From NCBI GenBank assembly GCA_964405075.1, contig CAYOMP010000184.1, positions 1 to 5,079 on the forward strand: 5,079 bases of DNA, read 5' to 3'. This DNA comes from CAYOMP01 sp964405075. Its GTDB lineage: Bacteria; Bacillota; Clostridia; Lachnospirales; Lachnospiraceae. The position numbers and the translations under genes were made by a program. The notes below the pieces were generated by a model that searched no databases, was not told where the DNA came from, and was given only the letters and a program-made list of their open reading frames with translations. How positions within the stretch are numbered: position 1 is the stretch's first letter; the number at the start of each line of letters is the position of its first letter. This document shows, piece after piece, positions 1 through 5,079 of this stretch.

Positions 1-252
1 ATGTTATTTGATGAACCTACATCCGCACTTGACCCTGAAATGGTTGGTGAAGTGTTAGAGGTTATGAAGCAATTAGCAAAAGAAGGTATGACAATGGTTA
101 TCGTTACTCATGAAATGGGATTTGCAAGAGAAGTTGCAGATAGAGTTGTATTTATGGATGATGGATACATTGTTGAAACTGGAACAGCTGAAGAGATTTT
201 TACTAATCCAAAAGAAAAGAGAACAATCGACTTTTTAAATAAGGTTCTTTAA
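1..252 (+). CDS. glnQ: Polar amino-acid ABC transporter ATP-binding protein, C-terminal part (5' end cut by window)
   Basis: This is the ATPase subunit of an importer for polar amino acids (GlnQ/HisP class), which powers uptake from the cytoplasmic face of the membrane. Seen here: the Walker B motif with D4 and the catalytic E5 (FDEP), the D-loop SALD directly after it, and the H-loop histidine H37 in the context VTHEMGFA. A regulatory-looking tail follows, ending in the NPKEKRTIDFLNKVL type of C-terminus usual for GlnQ. Walker A, the Q-loop and the signature LSGGQ are absent because the window starts inside the gene. Family members are about 240 residues, so roughly 160 are missing. The ATG at position 1 is therefore almost certainly an internal methionine and not the start. 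The family is clear. The exact substrate (glutamine or another polar amino acid) cannot be read from this part, so the symbol is a best guess. The stop is 24 nt before the next gene, suggesting co-transcription. Confidence 0.93.
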   Translation: MLFDEPTSALDPEMVGEVLEVMKQLAKEGMTMVIVTHEMGFAREVADRVVFMDDGYIVETGTAEEIFTNPKEKRTIDFLNKVL

Positions 253-276
253 CTATTAACAGGAAGGAGAATTGTT

Positions 277-864
277 ATGGAAAAGAAGATTATTATAACT
301 ATTTGTAGAGAATTCGGTAGTGAAGGTCATGAAATTGGTAAACAGTTATCTGAAAGGTTGGGAATACCACTATATGATAAAGACTTATTAGTTATGGCAG
401 CAAAAGAAAGTGGTATCAATATGGATACTTTGGCAACGGCAGATGAAAAAGTATCAAAGAGCTTCTTAAGTAATTATTTGCCATTAGGTGGGGACTTTAT
501 AAATGATCAGTTATTCAAAATACAGTCACAGCTTATTAAACAGATTGCTGAAAAGGATGAATCTTGTATTATCGTTGGAAGACTTTCGGATTATGTATTA
601 AGTGATAGAGAAGATTGTCTTAAGGTACTTATTAGAGCGCCTTTTGAAAAGCGAGCTGAAATAATCAGTGAAAAGCATGGTATTACTATGGATGCAGCCA
701 GAAGGTTAGTTAAAAAGATGGATGCAGCCAGAAAATCGTACTATGAGTATTATTCAAATGGGAAATGGACTCATGAGACTGAAAAGGATGTTGTATTAAG
801 CAGAAGTACATTTGGAGTTGAAGGCTGCGTAGAGTTGCTTGTTGAAGCTATAAAGAAGTTTTAA
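277..864 (+). CDS. Cytidylate kinase-like family protein (AAA/NMP-kinase fold)
   Basis: This is a complete 195-residue protein of the cytidylate-kinase-like family common in Firmicutes (Pfam Cytidylate_kin2 type). The true substrate of this family is not established, so CMP phosphorylation should not be assumed. The N-terminus has the typical beta strand and nucleotide-binding loop ITICREFGSEGHEIGK (residues 7-22), then YDKDLL at 33-38. Further family landmarks are IVGRLSDYVL (about 99-108), where the arginine follows the second core strand, a lid-like arginine-rich helix with two MDAAR boxes (138-142 and 148-152), and a YYEYYSNGKW segment near 155-164. In the loop, E16 stands where many relatives have glycine (GSGG), a small deviation. 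The start is fixed by GGAAGGAG at 262-269, 7 nt before the ATG. It lies 24 nt after the transporter ATPase and is probably the last gene of that operon. It is cytoplasmic, with no signal peptide or membrane segment. Confidence 0.88.
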   Translation: MEKKIIITICREFGSEGHEIGKQLSERLGIPLYDKDLLVMAAKESGINMDTLATADEKVSKSFLSNYLPLGGDFINDQLFKIQSQLIKQIAEKDESCIIVGRLSDYVLSDREDCLKVLIRAPFEKRAEIISEKHGITMDAARRLVKKMDAARKSYYEYYSNGKWTHETEKDVVLSRSTFGVEGCVELLVEAIKKF

Positions 865-881
865 AATTTGTTAAATTGGAG

Positions 882-954
882 TGAATGAGATAGGTGAAAT
901 GTTGGCTTATAAGAATAATGTAAGTTGTATATTTCACCTATTTCTCATAATTCA
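882..954. repeat. Long imperfect inverted repeat (hairpin) after the kinase-like gene
   Basis: Positions 890-900 (ATAGGTGAAAT) are perfectly complementary to 931-941, giving an 11-bp core. The stem continues outwards as TGAG 886-889 with CTCA 944-947, and TGAA 882-885 with TTCA 951-954, interrupted by bulges at 942-943 and 948-950. Inside the 30-nt loop a smaller stem is possible (CTTA 906-909 with TAAG 921-924). No T-tract follows, so this is not a canonical terminator. It may be a 3'-end stabilising structure of the upstream operon or one arm of the structured element that follows. Confidence 0.6.
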
Positions 955-960
955 TAGAAA

Positions 961-1070
961 AGTCCTCCTATGGATTAAAAATGCTCCGCAATGGATGCAC
1001 GCTCGCGCGAAGATGTGGAATCTAGTAAACGACCGCGTTCGGCGTGAGAATGTGCCAAGGCACATTCTTT
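961..1070. other. GC-rich structured intergenic module, possibly a dispersed repeat or structured RNA
   Basis: In the block 981-1070, 48 of 90 bases are G or C, while 1141-1200 has only 14 of 60, so the segment is compositionally foreign to its surroundings. It can be divided into three pairings. The first is a small hairpin at 982-999 (TGC/GCA and TCC/GGA with one bulged T). The second is a longer stem with CACGC 998-1002 against GCGTG 1042-1046 and CGCG 1006-1009 against CGCG 1034-1037, separated by a TCG/TTCG internal loop. The third is the terminator-like hairpin at 1047-1068. From memory, similar blocks occur between genes in Lachnospiraceae and are sometimes annotated as tiny hypothetical proteins. 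I cannot verify that here. Alternatives are a decayed MITE-like element or a non-coding RNA. Confidence 0.5.
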
Positions 1071-1074
1071 GTTA
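1047..1074 (+). terminator. Probable intrinsic terminator at the end of the GC-rich module
   Basis: AGAATGTGC at 1047-1055 pairs perfectly with GCACATTCT at 1060-1068 around a four-base loop CAAG. The run TTTGTT follows from the stem's 3' edge (1068-1073). The stem is 9 bp with a moderate U-tract. It would end transcription of the transporter/kinase operon before the protease promoter. The U-tract is short, so efficiency is uncertain. Confidence 0.55.
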
Positions 1075-1210
1075 TGTAAGATTGGAAAATTAATCTATTA
1101 AAGTTAATAAAATAGGAAATAAGTCAGATTGTGTTAATAAGTAAAATATGGGAAAATGGATAGGTAATATGTATGCTAGATTTATATATATGAAGTATTA
1201 TATAGTTTTG

Positions 1211-1239
1211 TTGCAATTTGTGCACATTTAGCTTATAAC
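1211..1239 (+). promoter_or_regulatory. Candidate sigma-A promoter of the secreted protease gene
   Basis: TTGCAA at 1211-1216 (four of six to the -35 consensus) and TATAAC at 1234-1239 (five of six to the -10 consensus) are separated by exactly 17 nt. Transcription would start near 1246, giving a leader of about 50 nt before the ATG at 1297. The region upstream (1094-1210) is very AT-rich, as in UP-element-like promoters. The palindrome TGTGCACA (1219-1226) lies in the spacer and could be an operator. No other feature is evident in the rest of 1071-1296. Confidence 0.5.
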
Positions 1240-1296
1240 TAAAGTAGAGAGTGGTCTGCGTCAAATAACAAGATTATTCATAAAGGAGGATGAAAT

Positions 1297-3558
1297 ATGA
1301 AAAAGATAACTAAAGGTATGTGCTATGCATTGATTGTGGCCATTGCCACTACGTTATTGGGAGGTATGGCATATACAGGTAACAATGTGACTTTTGAACC
1401 TGATGGAATCGTAGAAGGCGATGCTAAGGGAATTGAGTTTAACGAAATACCTGTGGAAGATATGGGAAATGGTTACATTTCTGTAGATATTGAAGAGGAT
1501 AGAATTGCACTTGAAAGTGTTCCTCGTGGAGCAGCCCCTGGTTCTTATACAGCTGTTTACACAGCAGTTGATAATCAAAGTTCTACAGAACTTTGTTGGG
1601 CGTTTGCGGCTACAGCAGCAGTAGAAGGTTCTGCTATCAAAAAAGGCATTTTGTCTTCTAGCAGTAACTTGTCTGAAACTCAATTGGCATATTTCCATTA
1701 TAATACAGTGACAGATCCACTAGGGGGAACAGCTGGTGACAATACATATCCAGTTGGCGCTAGTTGGTATATGCGAGGTGGAAATAATATTTTTACCACT
1801 TTTTCAGCGGTAAAGTGGATAGGACTAACTGATGAGTCTGTAGCTCCTAAGACAGTGTCAGGCTATTCAGCAGATATGGCATATAATGACAAACTTCATG
1901 TACAGAATGTAAGTTGGATTCCATTATCCAACAAAGATGCAGTTAAAAATGAAATTATGAGAAATGGTGCAGTAACTGTTGGATATCATGCAGATGGTAG
2001 CGCTACTACTACATCATATTATAATAGTTCAACAGGTGCATATTATTGTAATGATTCTAGTTTATATGCTAATCATGATGTTACAATTGTAGGTTGGAAT
2101 GATACATACTCAAGAAATAATTTTAGCACCAAGCCTGCCGGGGATGGTGCGTGGCTTATTAAAAATAGTTGGGGAACTGGTTATGCAAATAATGGATTGT
2201 TCTGGTTATCATATTATGATGCTACATTAGATGATACGGTTATATCTTTCGATGCAGAAAGTGCATCTAACTATGAGCATAACTATCAATATGACGGTTC
2301 TACAGGCACTGGATATGTGAGTATTCCTAATGGAGGAAAGATTGCCAACGTATTTACTGCAACACAGTCAGGTAATGGTAACTATGAAGAAATATCGGCA
2401 ATTGGTTTGGGATTATATGATTCGGAAGTAAAATATAGTATTCAGATATATAAGAACCCAACATCTTCAAATGATCCAGAGTCAGGTGTACAAATGTTGG
2501 ATACTCCACAAACAGGAACAACTTCTTATACAGGATTTACTACAATTAAATTAAATAAGCCTGTGCATATAAAAAAGGGTGAAAAGTTTTCAGTAGTAAT
2601 TACATTAGATAATCCTAAATATACTTCTACGTATGCTTTTGTTGATGGAACGTACGAGATTAGTTGGATTGGCTTTAATACCGCGCAGTCACAAGGACAG
2701 AGTTTTGGATGTATAGGAAATACCTGGATGGATTTAGCTTCAAAAGGCTCTACAGCCAGAATTAAAGCATATGGTAGTGGATTTAATGCTATTTTACCTA
2801 CTTCTGTATCACTTAATAAGTCTGCATTAGGTCTGGTAAAAGGAAAATCAGCAACATTAAAAGTTACGATTGCACCAAGTAATGTAACAGACAAAACAGT
2901 TACTTGGAAAAGTTCAAATACTAAAGTTGCTACAGTATCATCAACAGGTAAAGTTACAGCGAAGGGAAAAGGTACTGCCAAAATAACAGCTACTGTAGGT
3001 GACAAAACAGCTACCTGCAAGGTATCTGTAGGTTCTAATAGTGCTACATCTATTAAATTAAATAAAACAAAATCAACTTTAACAGTTGGTAAGACTCTTT
3101 CATTAAAAGGAACAATTAAACCTTCAAATGCACCAAAGGCAATTATTTGGAGTTCTTCAAATAAGAATATTGCCTCTGTATCAACAAGTGGTAAGGTAAA
3201 AGCACTTAAACCTGGAAAAGTAACAATTACAGCTAAGACACATAATGGTAAAAAGGCTAGCTGTACAATTACTATTACACCTAAAAAGGTTGCCGGCGTA
3301 ACAGTTACTAGTCCAAATTCTAAGACAGCTAAAATAACATGGACAAAACAAGATGGAGTAACAGGATACGAAGTATATGTAGCAACTAAGAAGAAGGGAA
3401 GCTATAAAAAGCTTGGAACAACAACATCTAATACAGTAAGTAAGAAGGGATTAAAATCTAAAAAGACTTATTATTTCAAAGTTCGTTCTTACAAAAAGGT
3501 TAGTGGTAAGAAGATGTATGGTTCATTTAGTAGCGTTAAATCAGTAAAAATTAAATAA
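1297..3558 (+). CDS. Secreted papain-family cysteine protease with lectin-like, two Big_2 and fibronectin-III-like domains
   Basis: A 753-residue exported C1-family peptidase. Residues 1-25 form a signal peptide (KK, a hydrophobic stretch 10-25, likely cleavage after GMA). Residues 26-80 are an acidic propeptide-like region. The papain domain spans about 83-320, with the full tetrad visible: Q94 (oxyanion hole), C100 in LCWAFA, H260 in ANHDVTIVGW and N290 in KNSWG. Q-to-C spacing is six, as in papain. About 335-495 match the lectin-like domain that follows C1 peptidases in Clostridia. Big_2 Ig-like domains lie at about 501-579 and 583-661, and a fibronectin-III-like domain at about 665-753 (GYEVYVA, YYFKVRSYKKVSGKKMYG). 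There is no LPXTG, SLH repeat, dockerin or C-terminal membrane helix. C9 precedes the hydrophobic core, so it is not a lipobox. The start is set by AAAGGAGG at 1282-1289, 7 nt upstream. Probable role: extracellular or wall-associated proteolysis. The natural substrate is unknown. It is monocistronic by context. Confidence 0.93.
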   Translation: MKKITKGMCYALIVAIATTLLGGMAYTGNNVTFEPDGIVEGDAKGIEFNEIPVEDMGNGYISVDIEEDRIALESVPRGAAPGSYTAVYTAVDNQSSTELCWAFAATAAVEGSAIKKGILSSSSNLSETQLAYFHYNTVTDPLGGTAGDNTYPVGASWYMRGGNNIFTTFSAVKWIGLTDESVAPKTVSGYSADMAYNDKLHVQNVSWIPLSNKDAVKNEIMRNGAVTVGYHADGSATTTSYYNSSTGAYYCNDSSLYANHDVTIVGWNDTYSRNNFSTKPAGDGAWLIKNSWGTGYANNGLFWLSYYDATLDDTVISFDAESASNYEHNYQYDGSTGTGYVSIPNGGKIANVFTATQSGNGNYEEISAIGLGLYDSEVKYSIQIYKNPTSSNDPESGVQMLDTPQTGTTSYTGFTTIKLNKPVHIKKGEKFSVVITLDNPKYTSTYAFVDGTYEISWIGFNTAQSQGQSFGCIGNTWMDLASKGSTARIKAYGSGFNAILPTSVSLNKSALGLVKGKSATLKVTIAPSNVTDKTVTWKSSNTKVATVSSTGKVTAKGKGTAKITATVGDKTATCKVSVGSNSATSIKLNKTKSTLTVGKTLSLKGTIKPSNAPKAIIWSSSNKNIASVSTSGKVKALKPGKVTITAKTHNGKKASCTITITPKKVAGVTVTSPNSKTAKITWTKQDGVTGYEVYVATKKKGSYKKLGTTTSNTVSKKGLKSKKTYYFKVRSYKKVSGKKMYGSFSSVKSVKIK

Positions 3559-3759
3559 TTTATCACACTCAAGGAAAAAGGAAGTACGAAGGTCGTGGGT
3601 ATTTACTTTTTCTGGTGCGATACCGACAAAATTAAAAGTGTAAAACATGACAGATACGAGGTGTTTGGGATTTTGGAGGTAAAAGAAATAGAAAACTGAT
3701 AATTTGAGAACTCGTAAAGCGTGTTTCTCATAATTAGATAAGGAATTTCAAAGAATGAT
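3559..3759. other. Long 3' region of the protease transcript with possible hairpins and a short open frame
   Basis: No established gene is seen. Two alternative hairpins overlap. One pairs 3574-3587 with 3599-3612, with one G-A mismatch at 3581/3605. The other pairs GGTAT 3598-3602 with ATACC 3620-3624, plus GTC 3592-3594 with GAC 3625-3627. A third stem joins 3700-3710 with 3725-3736, with one bulged T at 3731. A reading frame in phase with the protease stays open from its stop to TGA at 3697-3699, with a possible GTG start at 3595 (34 codons). The minus-strand open frame across this region overlaps the terminator and has no support as a gene. Confidence 0.4.
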
Positions 3760-3817
3760 AATGGAGTGTATTCTTGAGTGGTTAAAGCAACCATAAGAGA
3801 ATATACTCCATTTTTTT
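3760..3817 (+). terminator. Strong intrinsic terminator of the protease transcript
   Basis: Positions 3760-3774 pair with 3798-3812 over 15 positions, with one G-U wobble at 3768/3804. The helix continues in the same register through T3775/G3797, a two-base mismatch, and then GTGGTT 3778-3783 with AACCAT 3789-3794, around the loop AAAGC. Seven T residues (3811-3817) follow, then ACTTTT. On the opposite strand no T-run follows, so it should act only on + strand transcription. It separates the protease unit from galE. Confidence 0.88.
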
Positions 3818-3854
3818 ACTTTTAATACAATATTAAGAAAATAATTAAAATATA

Positions 3855-3934
3855 AATGTTGTTTTATAACAGAAAAAATGTTATTATTACCCTAGAAAAT
3901 AAAACTATGAATTATAGAAATATGGGTTTATAAT
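3855..3934 (+). promoter_or_regulatory. Probable promoter region of galE
   Basis: galE follows a strong terminator, so it needs its own promoter in 3818-4015. This stretch is extremely AT-rich, which makes consensus boxes easy to find by chance. Candidate A has TTGTTT 3859-3864 and TATTAT 3882-3887 with a 17-nt spacer. Candidate B has a perfect TATAAT at 3929-3934 but no convincing -35. An inverted repeat ATAACA 3866-3871 / TGTTAT 3879-3884 overlaps candidate A and could be an operator. Which box is used cannot be decided from sequence alone. Confidence 0.35.
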
Positions 3935-4015
3935 TTGTAAGAAGGTTTTTATATCATAGGAAATACTTTGATGAATTAATGTAAGAAAGTGTTTTGATAA
4001 AAAGGAGGATTTTTT

Positions 4016-5032
4016 ATGGCTATTTTAGTAACAGGTGGAGCAGGATATATTGGAAGTCATACATGCGTTGAATTACAGGAAGCAGGATATGATGTAGTAG
4101 TAGTAGATAATTTAGCAAATTCATCTGAAAAATCATTAGAAAGAGTAGAAAAAATTACTGGCAAACCAGTAAAATTTTATAAGGCAGATATTTTAGATAG
4201 AGATGCGTTAAATGAAATTTTTGAAAAAGAAAGTATTGATTCGGTTATTAATTTTGCAGGCTTGAAGGCTGTTGGGGAATCAGTTGCTAAGCCTTGGGAG
4301 TATTATTATAATAACATCTCTGGATGTCTTGTTTTGTTAGATGTAATGAGAAAACACGGTGTTAAGAATTTTGTATTTTCATCATCAGCAACTGTGTACG
4401 GAAATCCAGCTTTTGTACCAATTACAGAAGAATGTCCAAAAGGTGAAATTACTAATCCATATGGACAGACTAAAGGAATGTTAGAACAGATTTTGACAGA
4501 TATTTACAAAGCTGATAATGAATGGAATATTATTTTACTTAGATATTTCAACCCAATTGGTGCACATAAGAGTGGTACAATTGGTGAAAATCCTAATGGA
4601 ATCCCAAACAACTTAATGCCATACATTACACAGGTAGCTGTAGGCAAGTTGAAAGAATTAGGAGTATTTGGTAACGATTATGATACTCCGGATGGAACAG
4701 GTGTAAGAGATTATATCCACGTTGTAGACCTTGCAGATGGTCATGTAAAAGCAATTGAGAAGATTAAAGAAAATCCAGGTCTTAAGATTTACAATCTTGG
4801 AACGGGTCAGGGATATAGTGTATTAGATATGGTTAAGAATTTTGAAGCTGCATCAGGTGTTAAGATTCCATATGTAATAAAGGATAGACGTCCTGGAGAT
4901 ATTGCTACATGTTATGCTGATTCTTCATTAGCTAAGAAGGAATTAGGTTGGGAAGCTAAACGTGGAATCAAGGAAATGTGTGAAGATTCATGGAGATGGC
5001 AGTCACAGAATCCTAATGGATACGAAGACTAG
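4016..5032 (+). CDS. galE: UDP-glucose 4-epimerase
   Basis: A complete 338-residue GalE, the same length class as the E. coli enzyme. It interconverts UDP-glucose and UDP-galactose with tightly bound NAD+ in the cytoplasm, serving galactose use (Leloir pathway) and supply of UDP-galactose for surface polysaccharides. It belongs to the extended short-chain dehydrogenase/reductase family. The Rossmann motif GGAGYIG is at residues 7-13, D31 is in position for the adenosine ribose, S124 is in FSSSATVYG, and the catalytic pair Y149/K153 is in NPYGQTK. These numbers coincide with E. coli GalE. Substrate-binding landmarks RYFNPIGAH (about 176-184), GVRDYIHVVDLA (about 229-240) and RRPGD (291-295) are present. 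At the position of E. coli Y299 this protein has C299, which in characterised epimerases widens the pocket for N-acetylated sugars. The start is fixed by AGGAGG at 4003-4008, 7 nt before the ATG. No other gal genes are visible nearby, so it may be a stand-alone unit. Confidence 0.97.
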   Translation: MAILVTGGAGYIGSHTCVELQEAGYDVVVVDNLANSSEKSLERVEKITGKPVKFYKADILDRDALNEIFEKESIDSVINFAGLKAVGESVAKPWEYYYNNISGCLVLLDVMRKHGVKNFVFSSSATVYGNPAFVPITEECPKGEITNPYGQTKGMLEQILTDIYKADNEWNIILLRYFNPIGAHKSGTIGENPNGIPNNLMPYITQVAVGKLKELGVFGNDYDTPDGTGVRDYIHVVDLADGHVKAIEKIKENPGLKIYNLGTGQGYSVLDMVKNFEAASGVKIPYVIKDRRPGDIATCYADSSLAKKELGWEAKRGIKEMCEDSWRWQSQNPNGYED

Positions 5033-5079
5033 AGATATTTTCGATTATGACGAAAAAAATGCATATAGACTTTTAAAAG

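Noticed and set aside
941..952. TTTCTCATAATT occurs both here and at 3724-3735
   Set aside because: A 12-base match is expected about once by chance in a 5-kb AT-rich window, and the flanks do not align.
881..1093. 70-codon + strand open frame starting at GTG
   Set aside because: It lies on the palindrome and GC-rich module, its GGAG overlaps the start codon with no spacing, and its composition changes abruptly midway. It is best explained as a chance reading of a structured non-coding element.
1321..1323. Cysteine C9 as a lipoprotein attachment site
   Set aside because: It precedes the hydrophobic core of the signal peptide and lacks the small-residue lipobox before it, so ordinary signal peptidase I cleavage near residue 25 is more likely.
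1354..1698. 114-codon minus-strand open frame
   Set aside because: It is antisense to the N-terminal part of the protease, whose signal peptide and catalytic motifs are unmistakable. The frame encodes a cysteine-rich, non-protein-like sequence.
2526..3020. 164-codon minus-strand open frame
   Set aside because: It is antisense to the lectin-like and first Big_2 domains. Its valine- and leucine-rich appearance is a mirror of the codons on the coding strand.
3603..3794. 63-codon minus-strand open frame
   Set aside because: It starts inside the strong terminator hairpin and has no ribosome binding site or recognisable motif.
5033..5079. Start of a further gene after galE, or a terminator from TTTTCG 5038-5043 / CGAAAA 5051-5056
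   Set aside because: One frame stays open to the window end but has no start codon or ribosome binding site. The hairpin is short and AT-rich without a following T-run. Nothing can be supported in 47 bases.

Overview
The window is AT-rich, has strong AGGAGG-type ribosome binding sites, and encodes proteins of low-GC Gram-positive type. The secreted papain-like protease carries Big_2 and fibronectin-like domains rich in lysine. Together these suggest a gut-type Clostridia, most likely Lachnospiraceae. This assignment is inferred from protein style only.

Layout, left to right, with all genes on the + strand. (1) Positions 1-252 hold the C-terminal third of a polar amino-acid ABC transporter ATPase (GlnQ type). 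Its 5' part lies outside the window. (2) 24 nt downstream is a complete cytidylate-kinase-like protein (277-864), probably in the same operon. (3) Positions 865-1296 are non-coding. They hold a long imperfect palindrome (882-954), a GC-rich structured module (about 961-1070) that looks like an inserted or dispersed intergenic element and ends in a terminator-like hairpin, and then a very AT-rich stretch with a good promoter candidate at 1211-1239. (4) Positions 1297-3558 encode a 753-residue secreted cysteine protease: signal peptide, acidic propeptide, papain-type catalytic domain, lectin-like domain, two Big_2 domains and a C-terminal fibronectin-III-like domain. (5) Positions 3559-3812 form a long 3' region with several possible hairpins and a short open frame. 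It ends in a very strong intrinsic terminator. (6) Positions 3813-4015 are an AT-rich promoter region. (7) Positions 4016-5032 encode GalE, the UDP-glucose 4-epimerase. (8) The last 47 bases (5033-5079) contain no gene I can support.

The genes appear to be three separate transcription units: an ABC transporter operon ending with the kinase-like gene, a monocistronic secreted protease, and galE. They do not form one pathway. I do not see a convincing new multi-gene system here. The points most worth checking are the structured GC-rich intergenic module, the very basic C-terminal third of the protease (a possible non-covalent wall anchor), and a cysteine at the substrate-size gate of GalE.
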